48,118 nucleotides of DNA from an uncultured Bacteroidales bacterium (GCA_903913645.1 CAIWMA010000276.1:1-48118); one strand, 5' to 3'. Numbered from the stretch's first letter, positions 18,001 through 25,039 are shown. Numbers and translations are program-made. Notes: generated by a model from the letters alone, not told the origin.

Positions 18001-20492
18001 CCGGCTGAAGCGTTTGAAGTAAGCAGTGTATTTCCGCCTGTACAGAATGAAGCCGTTCCTGAAATGCTTGCTGTTGGCAAAGCATTAACTGTTACTGCGA
18101 AGGCAGTTGATGTAAAAGAACATCCATGACTGTTGGTAATTGTAACCGTATACGAACCAACAGCAGTGGCTGAATAACCTGCGGCAGTTGCACCAGTAAT
18201 GGGAGTCCCTTCCAGTTCCCACTGATAGTTTGTAATTGATCCGCTCCCGGAAGTTGCATTTGAACCAAGAAGTGTATTTCCTCCGGTACAGAATAAAGCT
18301 GTTCCGGTTATGTTCGCTGAAGGCAATGCATTAATCGATACTGCAAAAGCAGTTGATGTAAAAGAACAACCATTGCTGTTTGTAATAGTAACCGTGTATG
18401 AACCAGCTGCGGTAGCAGTATAAGTCGATAAAATTGCCCCGAATATGGGAGTCCCATCCAGATTCCATTGATAGTCACTGATTGATCCGCTGCCAGCAGT
18501 AGCATTTGAACTAAGCAGCGTGTTCCCGCCTGTACAAAATGAAGCAGTTCCAGTAATGTTCGCCGCAGGCAATGCATTTGCCATTAACGCAAAAGCAGTT
18601 GATGTAAATAAGCAGCCATGGCTGTTGGTAATTGTAACGCTATATGAACCAACGACAGTGGCCGAATAACCTGCTGCTGTTGCACCGCTGATGGGTGCTC
18701 CTTCCAGATTCCATTGATAGTCAGTGATTGATCCGCTTCCAGCTGTGGCATTTAAGCCAAGCAGCGTATTGCTACCTGCGCAAAATGAAGTTGACCCGAT
18801 AATGTTAGCTGTAGGCAATGCATTTACCGCTACCGCAACCGCTGATGAAGTAAATTGACAACTATTGCTGTTGGTAATTGTAACTGTATAGGACCCTTCT
18901 ACAGTAGCCGCATGAGTTGCTGCTATTTCACCACTGATAGGCGTCCCATCCAAATTCCACTGATAATCAGTAATTAATCCGCTACCAGCTATGGCATTTG
19001 AAGTTAGTAGTGTATTTTCACCGATACAAAATGAAGTGGATCCGGTAATGTTTGCCGAAGGCAATGCATTAATCGTTACAACCAAAGCAGTTGAAGTAAA
19101 CGAACAACCATTGCTGTTGGTAATAGTAACGGTGTATGAGCCAGCTTCAGTAGCTGCATAAGTGGCTGCTGTTGCCCCGCTCACAGGTGTCCCATCCAAA
19201 TTCCACTGATAATCTGTAATTGATCCGCTTCCAGCTGTGGCATTTGAACCAATCAGTGTATTCCCACCGCTGCAAAATGAAGCCGTTCCTGAGATGTTTG
19301 CTGTTGGCAAATCATTGACCGTTACCTTAACCGCACTTGAAGTATAGGCGCAACCATTACTGTTAGTAATCGAAACTGTATAGGAACCTGCCGCATTAGC
19401 CGCATGAGTTGCTACTATTGCCCCGGTGATAGGCGTTCCGTCTAAATTCCACTGATAATCTGTAATTGAACCGCTTCCGGCAGTCGCATTTGAAGTTAGC
19501 AAAGTGCTTCCACCTGCACAGAAAGAGGCTGTTCCTGTAATATTTGCTTCAGGAAATGCATTAACCGTTACTACGAAATCAGTTGAAGTAAACGAACAAC
19601 CCTGACTATTGCTGATAGTAACCGTATATGAGCCAGCAGCAGTTGCTGTATAAGTTGCTGCTGTTGCCCCGCTGATAGGCGTCCCGTCCAGGTTCCACTG
19701 ATAACCTGTAATTGAACCGCTTGCAGCAGTTGCATTTGAAGTAAGCAGTGTATTTCCACCTGAACAGAAAGAAGCCGTACCCGTAATGTTCGCAGTTGGC
19801 AAATTATTTACTGTCACCTCAATTACTGTTGAAGCCAGGCTTTGGCAACCAGTTGCATTGGTAATCTTTACATCATAAATTCCAGATATGTAAATAGTTA
19901 TACTTGGAGTGGTTTCCCCGGTAGACCAAAGATAACTTGTTCCTGAACTCGAAGTTAAAGAAACGTTTTCACCGGAACAGAAGGTAGTTGTACCGCCTGC
20001 AGATATAGTTGGTGTAGGGGGAATAGCACAGGTTATATTCCCGTTACAGGTTACAAAAACATCAGATGCTCCGCTACCGGAGTTTGAAATAGATTCTCCG
20101 TTGTAAACTCCCTCAATTAAACCGGATTTAAGCCTAACATAAACAGGTATATCGGTAAAGGAGCCCCCTGAATATGAAATGACAATAGCAGGCCCGAAGT
20201 TTAAGTTATCATTTGAAACCTCATAATTTGTTGAACCCGAAACAGTAACATCCCCTGAAACAGGAGAGAGGTCGATTCCACTTAAGTTATAGCTCTGAAC
20301 GCCTGAAGGCCCGGCATTTTCTGAATATGTAAACCCAGAGAGTATTGGGGAACTGACTGAAAGGGTTGGTGTCTGACCCTTCACTACTCCGCAGCAGAAT
20401 ACCATTATACTCACTATTGTAAGCATTGTACGGTAAAAAGAATGACGAGTAAAAATTCCCATAATTATCAGGTTTCTATATTCTCCGGTCAT
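9057..20492 (-). CDS. Giant secreted adhesin-like protein: signal peptide, 25 Ig-like (CHU_C/PKD-type) repeats, 13 SprB-like repeats, gliding-motility/T9SS type-B-like C-terminal domain
   Basis: 3811-aa continuous ORF; probable true start is M11 (ATG at 20462, MGIFTRHSFYRTMLTIVSIMVFCCGVVKGQ); C-terminus ...YKAEIYDRWGKLLWSSDK...GWDGSFEGKSCMEGTYLWKISATFKDGS...GTITLIR. Confidence 0.93.
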   Translation of the reverse strand: MTGEYRNLIIMGIFTRHSFYRTMLTIVSIMVFCCGVVKGQTPTLSVSSPILSGFTYSENAGPSGVQSYNLSGIDLSPVSGDVTVSGSTNYEVSNDNLNFGPAIVISYSGGSFTDIPVYVRLKSGLIEGVYNGESISNSGSGASDVFVTCNGNITCAIPPTPTISAGGTTTFCSGENVSLTSSSGTSYLWSTGETTPSITIYISGIYDVKITNATGCQSLASTVIEVTVNNLPTANITGTASFCSGGNTLLTSNATAASGSITGYQWNLDGTPISGATAATYTATAAGSYTVTISNSQGCSFTSTDFVVTVNAFPEANITGTASFCAGGSTLLTSNATAGSGSITDYQWNLDGTPITGAIVATHAANAAGSYTVSITNSNGCAYTSSAVKVTVNDLPTANISGTASFCSGGNTLIGSNATAGSGSITDYQWNLDGTPVSGATAATYAATEAGSYTVTITNSNGCSFTSTALVVTINALPSANITGSTSFCIGENTLLTSNAIAGSGLITDYQWNLDGTPISGEIAATHAATVEGSYTVTITNSNSCQFTSSAVAVAVNALPTANIIGSTSFCAGSNTLLGLNATAGSGSITDYQWNLEGAPISGATAAGYSATVVGSYSVTITNSHGCLFTSTAFALMANALPAANITGTASFCTGGNTLLSSNATAGSGSISDYQWNLDGTPIFGAILSTYTATAAGSYTVTITNSNGCSFTSTAFAVSINALPSANITGTALFCTGGNTLLGSNATSGSGSITNYQWELEGTPITGATAAGYSATAVGSYTVTITNSHGCSFTSTAFAVTVNALPTASISGTASFCTGGNTLLTSNASAGSGTITDYLWNLDGTPINGATTASFSATTGGSYTVTITNSHGCAFTSTAFAVAVNALPIAGISGTAAVCSGGNTLLSSNAIAGSGSITNYQWNLEGTPIIGATVTTYSATAAGSYTVTITNSHGCSLTSNAFSVTVNSLPTANISGTASFCTGGNTLLVSNGTAGSGSITNYQWDLDGTPVSGATAAGYSATAVGSYTVTITNSNGCSVTSTAFAVTVNELPSANITGKASFCAGGNTLLTSNASAGSGSITNYQWNLGGVPISGATIATYSATAAGSYTVAITNSHNCSFTSTLYAVTTNALPTASITGTASFCTGGNTLLSSNATAGSGSITNYQWNLEGAPISGATAASFSANSVGSYTVTVTNSNGCAFTSTAFAVTINALPTANISGLTSFCAGGNTLLSSNATTGSGSIINYQWNLGGTPISGAISASYSASVAGSYTATIINSHGCSFTSTPFSVSVNTIPTATISGIATFCAGGNTMLSSNAAAGSGSITNYQWNLEGTPISGSISSTYTTNAAGSYTVTITNSNGCSFTSNAFAVTVNALPTASISGTASICTFGNTLLSSNATAGSGSITNYQWNLGGSLISGATAASYPASTAGSYTATITNSHGCSFTSTPFSVTVYALPTASISGTASFCTFGNTILTSTATAGSGSITNYQWNLGGTPISGATATTYTATSAGLYTITISNSNGCSFISTAFAVTVNALPTATISGTTSFCSGGNTMLSSNATAGSGSITNYQWNLGGTPIIGAISSTYTATLAGSYTVTITNSNGCSFTSNAFAVTVNALPTANISGTASFCTGGNTLLTSNATAGSGSITNYQWNLAGTPISGANAATYTAIGAGSYTTTITNSNGCSFTSMAFAVVANALPVANISGLASFCSGGNTLLTSNASAGSGSITTYQWNLGGAPISGATSTTYLASAAGSYTVTITNSNGCSFTSTPFAVTVNALPISNISGLASFCTGGNTLLTSNATAGSGSITSYQWNSAGTPISGATSTTYLASAAGSYTVTIANSNGCSYTSTAFAVIVNALPVANISGLNSFCTGGNTLLTSNATAGSGSITSYQWNFGGTFISGATAASYSATAAGAYTVTIVNSHGCSFTSSAFATTVNALPAANITGTASFCTFGTTILTSNATAGSGAITNYQWNLGGTPISGATAATYTATSAGSYTITISNSNGCSFTSTAFTATVNALPTANISGTASICFGGNTLLTSNATAGSGSITNYQWNLGGALISGATSASYSASIAGSYSVTITNSNGCSSISTTFAVKVNALPTANISGLSSFCNGGSTLLTSNASDGSGSIVNYQWNLGGIPINGATASTYTATAAGSYTVSITNSNNCSFTSTAFTVTVNALPSAIISGTASFCAGSNTLLTSNAIAGSGSITKYQWNLEGTPIIGATAGSYSAATAGSYTVSISNSNACSYTATAFVITVNAVPVAPTASVTTQPTCTQPTGTIIITSSTTGLTFNLDGTSYATYPTGGYTLLSPGLHTLAAQNTSNCISLITNITINQIPNGPTAVAATPANASCGLSNGTITLGAVTGGSAPYNYSVDASAYTASTFYSGIQAGPHGIQVRDANGCIFSTNVIISSASGPTAIAATPTNSSCGLSNGTIVLGAVSGGSVPFAYSIDASAYTTSTSYSGLAAGSHSIQVRDANGCIFSTNVIITNASGPTAIAATSANSSCGLNNGTIELGAVTGGSAPFIYSVDASAFTSTKSYSGLAAGSHSIQVRDVNACIFSIDVTITNSIGPTAIVATPANSSCGLSNGAITLGAVTDGSAPFTYSVDASAYTASTSYTGKAAGSHTVKVRDANGCILSTDVTIINASGPTAIAVTPANSSCGLSNGTITLGTVTGGSAPFAYSVDASSFTTSTSYTGKSAGSHTVQVRDANGCIFSTDVTITNANGPTAIVATPGNASCGLSNGTITLGAVTGGSAPFAYSVDASAFTASTSYSGKAVGSHSIQVRDANGCVFATIVTVSNSSGPTAIAATPANASCGLSNGTISIGAVTGGSAPFTFSVDASAFTASTSYTGKAAGSHNVQVRDANGCIFSVDVTITNASGPSAIVTTPANASCGLSNGAITLGTVTGGSAPFTYSVDASAFTTSTSYNGKAAGSYTVQVKDANGCIFSTDVILTNASGPTAIAAIPTNASCGQSNGTITLGTVTGGSSPYSYSVDASAFTASTLYSGKSAGSHSIQVKDANGCIFSTSVTISNANGPNAIIATPANASCGLSNGTITLGTVTGGSAPFTYSVDASVFTASTLYSGKSAGSHSIQVKDANGCIYSTSVTINNANGPTAIATTPANASCGQSNGTITLGTVTGGSAPFTYSVDASAFTSSTMYLGKAAGSHSIQVKDATGCIFSTIVTISNANGPTAIAATPANASCGQSNGTITLGTVSGGSAPFTYSVDASAFTASTSYSGKAAGSHSIQVRDVNGCIFATNVTITNANGPTAIAVTPVNASCGLSNGTIALGAVTGGSVPFTYSVDASVFTVSTSYSGLAAGSHSIQVKDANGCIFSTSATITQSTNTLEAPIIGTIIQPSCTITMGSVELTGLPALNWTINPGEIKGTGSFITISGLVAGTYSYTVTNSQGCISQASHIVSIINAQGSPTAPIVGTITQPSCTNSTGSVELSGLPALNWTLNPGETKGIGSTTTIAGLSSGTYNFIVTNSAGCISTTSANVVIKPSPSPTADFSFSLACQGIPTYFLDHSNSDPTPLTYWGWVVKDNLQTIGNMTGSNPTFTFENESSYSVIHTVTNSAGCSDSKTYKITVSPSPLSVFNLEDNYENVQGKILLKNGSVGADEYFWDFGNNETSTEESPVVTFTENGDFLIQLFSRNTFGCVDSSSLTYKMLFKGLWVPNAITVGTGISPVGIWKPAGENLSSYKAEIYDRWGKLLWSSDKLVNGVPSEGWDGSFEGKSCMEGTYLWKISATFKDGSVWPNANVDYRQNLQDIGSGTITLIR
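10371..13412 (-). repeat. 13 head-to-tail copies of a 234-bp (78-aa) SprB-like unit
   Basis: GPTAIAATPANASCGLSNGTITLGAVTGGSAPFTYSVDASAFTASTSYSGKAAGSHSIQVRDANGCIFSTDVTITNA; boundaries span exactly 13 x 234 = 3042 bp. Confidence 0.95.
13656..19805 (-). repeat. 25 head-to-tail copies of a 246-bp (82-aa) Ig-like unit
   Basis: ALPTANISGTASFCTGGNTLLTSNATAGSGSITNYQWNLGGTPISGATAATYTATAAGSYTVTITNSNGCSFTSTAFAVTVN; boundaries span exactly 25 x 246 = 6150 bp. Confidence 0.95.
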
Positions 20493-20512
20493 TTATATGC
20501 GAGTCGTTAACA

Positions 20513-20564
20513 TAGAATTGTTACTGCCTTTGCCCAACTTCTTAGCGAAAGTATAACAATTCTA
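20513..20564. repeat. Split palindrome R: TAGAATTGTTA-N30-TAACAATTCTA
   Basis: 11-bp perfect inverted arms 20513-20523 / 20554-20564; same core arms as the 3154-3208 palindrome. Confidence 0.85.
20546..20553 (-). promoter_or_regulatory. Candidate -7-like element TACTTTCG for the giant adhesin gene
   Basis: CGAAAGTA on plus strand, between the palindrome arms; one deviation from TAnnTTTG. Confidence 0.35.
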
Positions 20565-21014
20565 GCTATTTTTTTGTTGTTTTGATGTGAAATTTTTGAA
20601 AGAATAATTTTCATCAAATCATTTTGCCTATACCAAAATGTATGAAGCCATTAAAATTCAAAGGTATTCGGGGCTTTAAAATTTATCAGGAATTAACTCA
20701 TATTAACTAAATTCACTGCTTAATTTCCTTATTTGTCGAGGTAAGATTTGACCAATTTTTCCGTTAAAATATTTTTTTTTGATTCACATTTACAAGTTCA
20801 ATCATTCTCTTTCATATTGTTTTTTTCTGCTTCGTTGTTTTCTTTAAACTAACAAATTCATTAATTACATTGCTTTCGAGAATCATGTTCCTTAAAATCG
20901 GGTAGTTCGATATTTGATAGCGGGTAACATAAAATATAGTTAATTCCCATGCTGAAGAATTGATTTCTTAAATCAGTGCAACTTTATCATTCTTTTTTTT
21001 CTTTCATTATTTAG

Positions 21015-21022
21015 TATATTTG
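21015..21022 (+). promoter_or_regulatory. Candidate -7 element TATATTTG for the OmpA/TSP3 gene
   Basis: TAnnTTTG match about 165 bp before the probable ATG at 21186. Confidence 0.4.
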
Positions 21023-21164
21023 TTGGCAGTATATAGGCCGGTAATTCATAAAGTAAGCAATAATAGAGTAACGAACTTATTGATTGTCAACTGAAATGTA
21101 ATTATTGTCAATCTGGTGTATTCGTTGTTAGTCGATTTAGCTGACATCTGACAAGTAAATGTAA

Positions 21165-23063
21165 ATGTTCACCGATGAAAGTAAGATGCTAAGAATTGCA
21201 TTAATTATTATTTCATTAGTTGCTTTTAATCTCATTTCAGTTAAATCCACTGCTCAGGATTCACTGAAAATCGAGAGAATGGATGGTTATTTCTATTTTC
21301 ACCCCAATGCTGGTGCCAGTCAGTATTTTGGAGACATTAACATTGACAATTATTGGAACCGTGATCCTCAAATTGCAATAGGAGCAATTTTAGGTTACCA
21401 GTTAAGTCCAGTTTTTGGATTTAGGGGGCAGTTCCTGAAAACAGATTTATACAGCAAAAGACCAGATCAGAACCTGGTGCTTTATTCTAAATTATGGGAT
21501 GCTTCATTAAATCTCACTATTAATGTAAATGAGATTTTTGCAAAGTACAGTGAAACCAGGTTGTTGAACATTTATCTTTTTTCGGGAGCAGGAATAACTT
21601 CTTATAAATCAACTCTTGAAAACATTGAGCCCAGAGAGGTTATTTACCTACATAAAGAAGAACAACATGAACTTTTTGTTCCGATAGGCGGGGGGATTTC
21701 GTTTCGTTTAAGCCCGTATTTGGCTTTAAATCTGGAATATGGAGATCATATAACTTTTAAAAGTGACGGTATTGATTTTACTTCTGAAGGGAAAAAGAAC
21801 GACCATTACAGTTATGCTTCTGTGGGGATCCAGGTCAAATACAAAGGTAAAGATACTGACAATGACGGTGTTAATGACAGGAAGGATGCATGTCCGGATA
21901 TTGCGGGTAAGGTTAAATTTGCAGGTTGTCCGGATGTTGATGATGATGGTATAGCCGATAAGGACGATGCATGTCCTGATCTGGCAGGATTATCTGAATT
22001 TAAAGGTTGCCCTGATACTGATGGTGATGGAATAAATGACATGGCAGATAATTGCCCTTTTGTGGCAGGTACAAAGGAACTTAAAGGATGTCCGGATAAA
22101 GATAACGATGGCATTACAGATAAAGAGGATAAATGTCCTGAATTAGCAGGAAAACAGGAAAATGCCGGTTGCCCGGATTCTGACGGAGATGGAATTGTTG
22201 ACTATCTCGATGCATGTCCGCATTTAAAAGGCCTTGCCAATTTTAATGGCTGTCCTGATTCTGATGGTGATGGAATAAGCGATAACCAGGATTCGTGCAT
22301 TTATGAACCTGGGAAAAGAGAACTTAATGGATGCCCTGACAAAGACAATGATGGTATCGCAGACAAATATGACAATTGCCCGAATAATGAAGGTAAGAAG
22401 GAACTAGCCGGTTGTCCTGACCGCGATGGCGACGGCGTAGCCGACAAGGACGATATCTGCCCCGAAAACAAGGGCCTCGCTATTTTTAAAGGTTGCCCTG
22501 ATACAGATGGTGACGGGATTCCTGACTACAAAGATAGGTGTCCGAAAGTTGCCGGGGTTATTGCCAACTTTGGGTGTCCTGTAATGCAGGTAAAAACTGA
22601 AACACAGGTAAAAACAGAAGTTCCTGTAAAAGCACAAATTCCTGTTAAAACTGTAACACCTGTAAAAACGACAGAACCTGTAAAAACGGCAATACCTGAA
22701 ATTCCTGTAATTGCTAAAAAAACCGAAACATCAATTCAACGAAGAGTAACTTTCAATTCGGGTAGCAGTGAAGTATTTCCATCATTTAAGAATATGTTGT
22801 CCCTTGATGAAATTGTTAAATTTATATCTGAAAACCCGGAAGCGAAAATTTCGGTAGCCGGGTTTACTGATAATGCTGAACAAAATGATTTACAATTATC
22901 GGAGAAACGTGCAGATTATGTGATAGATTACTTAAAGAAAAAGGGGGTCAAATCGTTAAAAGTCAAAAAATCGTTCTTTGGGAAAAGTAAACCGATTGCA
23001 AATAATAACACAGCCGAAGGACGAAATCTTAATCGCAGGGTTGAAATATCTGTAATAAAATAG
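21165..23063 (+). CDS. OmpA-family outer-membrane protein with N-terminal beta-barrel, nine thrombospondin type-3 repeats and C-terminal OmpA peptidoglycan-binding domain
   Basis: 632 aa (probable start M8 at 21186 before the signal peptide); repeated DxDxDGxxDxxDxCP motifs; C-terminal VTFNSGSSEVFPS...VAGFTDNAEQNDLQLSEKRADYVIDYL...NRRVEI. Confidence 0.92.
   Translation: MFTDESKMLRIALIIISLVAFNLISVKSTAQDSLKIERMDGYFYFHPNAGASQYFGDINIDNYWNRDPQIAIGAILGYQLSPVFGFRGQFLKTDLYSKRPDQNLVLYSKLWDASLNLTINVNEIFAKYSETRLLNIYLFSGAGITSYKSTLENIEPREVIYLHKEEQHELFVPIGGGISFRLSPYLALNLEYGDHITFKSDGIDFTSEGKKNDHYSYASVGIQVKYKGKDTDNDGVNDRKDACPDIAGKVKFAGCPDVDDDGIADKDDACPDLAGLSEFKGCPDTDGDGINDMADNCPFVAGTKELKGCPDKDNDGITDKEDKCPELAGKQENAGCPDSDGDGIVDYLDACPHLKGLANFNGCPDSDGDGISDNQDSCIYEPGKRELNGCPDKDNDGIADKYDNCPNNEGKKELAGCPDRDGDGVADKDDICPENKGLAIFKGCPDTDGDGIPDYKDRCPKVAGVIANFGCPVMQVKTETQVKTEVPVKAQIPVKTVTPVKTTEPVKTAIPEIPVIAKKTETSIQRRVTFNSGSSEVFPSFKNMLSLDEIVKFISENPEAKISVAGFTDNAEQNDLQLSEKRADYVIDYLKKKGVKSLKVKKSFFGKSKPIANNNTAEGRNLNRRVEISVIK
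21852..22580 (+). repeat. Nine TSP3-type calcium-binding repeats (~72-78 bp periodicity)
   Basis: DTDNDGVNDRKDACP ... DTDGDGIPDYKDRCP, 9 copies counted. Confidence 0.9.
22589..22709 (+). repeat. Degenerate 18-bp tandem repeat encoding VKTxxP linker
   Basis: QVKTETQVKTEVPVKAQIPVKTVTPVKTTEPVKTAIPEIP; ccTGTAAAAac recurs every ~18 bp. Confidence 0.75.
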
Positions 23064-23287
23064 CTTTAATTTCACTCATCGGAAAAAGCTGATCTCTCTA
23101 ACAGCACTCTTCCTATTTGTGCTTCCGAAATCATATAACAATATTTTTTCGGCGGGCTCTTAACAGATGTCTGGTGTTTAGATATTCTCAAATTGACACC
23201 CAACAAAACCGATTCAAATTACCTCTGTTACTACTTGATTTGTCGCTTCAGTAACATACAACGGTTGATATTTGTACCCCCTGTTAG

Positions 23288-24940
23288 CTACCTGAAAGCC
23301 ATCTTGCTAATATAGAATACATTGCGTTTATTGCTCTCGAGATAATTATTCCGGATGGTCTGGTAGCCAGTTGCAATAAAATAATCGTCATACCAGTGCT
23401 CTATAGTGCCCAGGTATTCGTCATAAGGCTGGTCGTTGGTTCGTTTTGGAGCCAGAGTGGTATATGTTGTATTTTCAACTATTGTACTCCCTTTAATGGT
23501 TTTAAATGCAATTTTGTTGTTGGCATTGTAATAAAGAATGATTTCATCATTTTCGAACAGGCAGTTCAATTTGCGATTCAGATATTTGGTGATAATATCT
23601 CTCATCTCCATTCCATTATTCCAAACCATATTTCCACTGCTGTCAAATCCGGCTACAAAAGCGTGCGAATACCTAAATCCGTCAAATACCTGGTACGAAG
23701 ACGGGAATGCCCGGCCATAGTAATCATAGGACATTTGCGTATTGGTATGATACTCGGGCGAATAAGCTTCGGAAGCAATAATAAATTGCCCGTTGTTTAC
23801 TAATATTTCATGTGTGATTAACCTGAGATTCAGTGTTTTGTCATTTTCAATATCGGTCACCGTAGGTTCACTCTCGGTAGAAGCTTCTTTCTTTTTTAAA
23901 GGTCTTGATTTTACACGCAAGGCATTAGGATCGGTAATGTACTTGTATGCATTATTAAATCCACTGAAATTGCTATACTTAATTTTGCCGGCAGTTCCGT
24001 TATTTACAGCTGCAGTAAAATAGCCATCCGAAACGGGAGTTTTGTCTTCATTGGCATCATAATCTGACTGCCGCGAATAATAAGGCGAGTAATAGTTGTA
24101 GTAGTAGCGATTATAATAATTATCGTAATAGTCGTATTGCCTGCGCGTATTTGTTACATTAAAACCATAAGTCCCTGCTAATATTCCGTTGCCTTCGTTA
24201 CGGGGAATGTATTGAGCAGAGTTAAAATTCTTTTTCTCAACCTGCTCCGTAAAATCGAATGTTTTTACGAGTGTACCAGGTGAATTGTACTGGTTTACAT
24301 ATATATGGTTACGCGTAGATGAATACTGAACTTTGTACGTGGCAAAAATATCGTGTCGGGCAGTATCAACGGAAATATCAAGCAACAACGCATCTTTTTC
24401 AGTGGTGATATCATATTTCTGTTTTTCACCTGTTACAAGCGAAAATCCTATTATTCCAGGCTGGCCTTTCCTGCTGTTGTAACCAATATACGCGATATTA
24501 TCTGTTATTTCAAAATCAACCACTTCAGCCTTATCAGGAATACTTCCCCGGTGTTCGGTTATTACCTGGAGGCGGGGGATAATCATAAAAACAATAATAT
24601 TGCCGTCATCACTTTGTTTGGTGTCATGAAATAGCAGATAAACAGCATCTTTTGTAGACACACTTTTCAAATAGGTAACATCTTTATGTAATGGAACCAG
24701 TTTATGCCATTTTTCCTTTAGCTGATCATCCGTCATCATGAATGACCAACTGATACTGTCCTTGCCAGTTTCGTTAACGGTTGGAAAAAATATGCAGATT
24801 CCATATTTTCCTGCAGCTACATAATTGAAAGGATCACTTCCTGTGGGAGCAGGTATTTCCAGGCGCAAAGGATTGCTGCTTTGAGCCCATGATGCAGCAG
24901 ATGTTGTTATCAGGAAAATAATTATCAGTAACTTCTTCAT
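23288..24940 (-). CDS. Secreted/periplasmic protein of unknown function with a Tyr-rich segment
   Basis: 550 aa, signal peptide MKKLLIIIFLITTSAASWAQ; no family recognised by eye. Confidence 0.8.
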   Translation of the reverse strand: MKKLLIIIFLITTSAASWAQSSNPLRLEIPAPTGSDPFNYVAAGKYGICIFFPTVNETGKDSISWSFMMTDDQLKEKWHKLVPLHKDVTYLKSVSTKDAVYLLFHDTKQSDDGNIIVFMIIPRLQVITEHRGSIPDKAEVVDFEITDNIAYIGYNSRKGQPGIIGFSLVTGEKQKYDITTEKDALLLDISVDTARHDIFATYKVQYSSTRNHIYVNQYNSPGTLVKTFDFTEQVEKKNFNSAQYIPRNEGNGILAGTYGFNVTNTRRQYDYYDNYYNRYYYNYYSPYYSRQSDYDANEDKTPVSDGYFTAAVNNGTAGKIKYSNFSGFNNAYKYITDPNALRVKSRPLKKKEASTESEPTVTDIENDKTLNLRLITHEILVNNGQFIIASEAYSPEYHTNTQMSYDYYGRAFPSSYQVFDGFRYSHAFVAGFDSSGNMVWNNGMEMRDIITKYLNRKLNCLFENDEIILYYNANNKIAFKTIKGSTIVENTTYTTLAPKRTNDQPYDEYLGTIEHWYDDYFIATGYQTIRNNYLESNKRNVFYISKMAFR

Positions 24941-24958
24941 AAGCTAAAATTCACACAT

Positions 24959-24966
24959 CAAAAATA
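24959..24966 (-). promoter_or_regulatory. Candidate -7 element TATTTTTG for the 550-aa gene
   Basis: CAAAAATA on plus strand, 19 bp upstream of the minus-strand ATG. Confidence 0.35.
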
Positions 24967-24999
24967 GCAATTAAGACAGCACTAATATTTTATTCGGGG

Positions 25000-25039
25000 A
25001 ATAAAAAATAAGGGCCGCCTTTTTCGTGAGGCTGCCCTT
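25000..25039 (-). terminator. Rho-independent terminator for the 1123-aa T9SS gene
   Basis: Minus strand AAGGGCAGCCT-loop-AGGCGGCCCTT (one mismatch) followed by ATTTTTTATT. Confidence 0.75.

Noticed and set aside
10371-19805. CRISPR-like periodic repeats
   Set aside because: Period 234/246 bp, fully coding, no short palindromic repeat with unique spacers and no cas genes.
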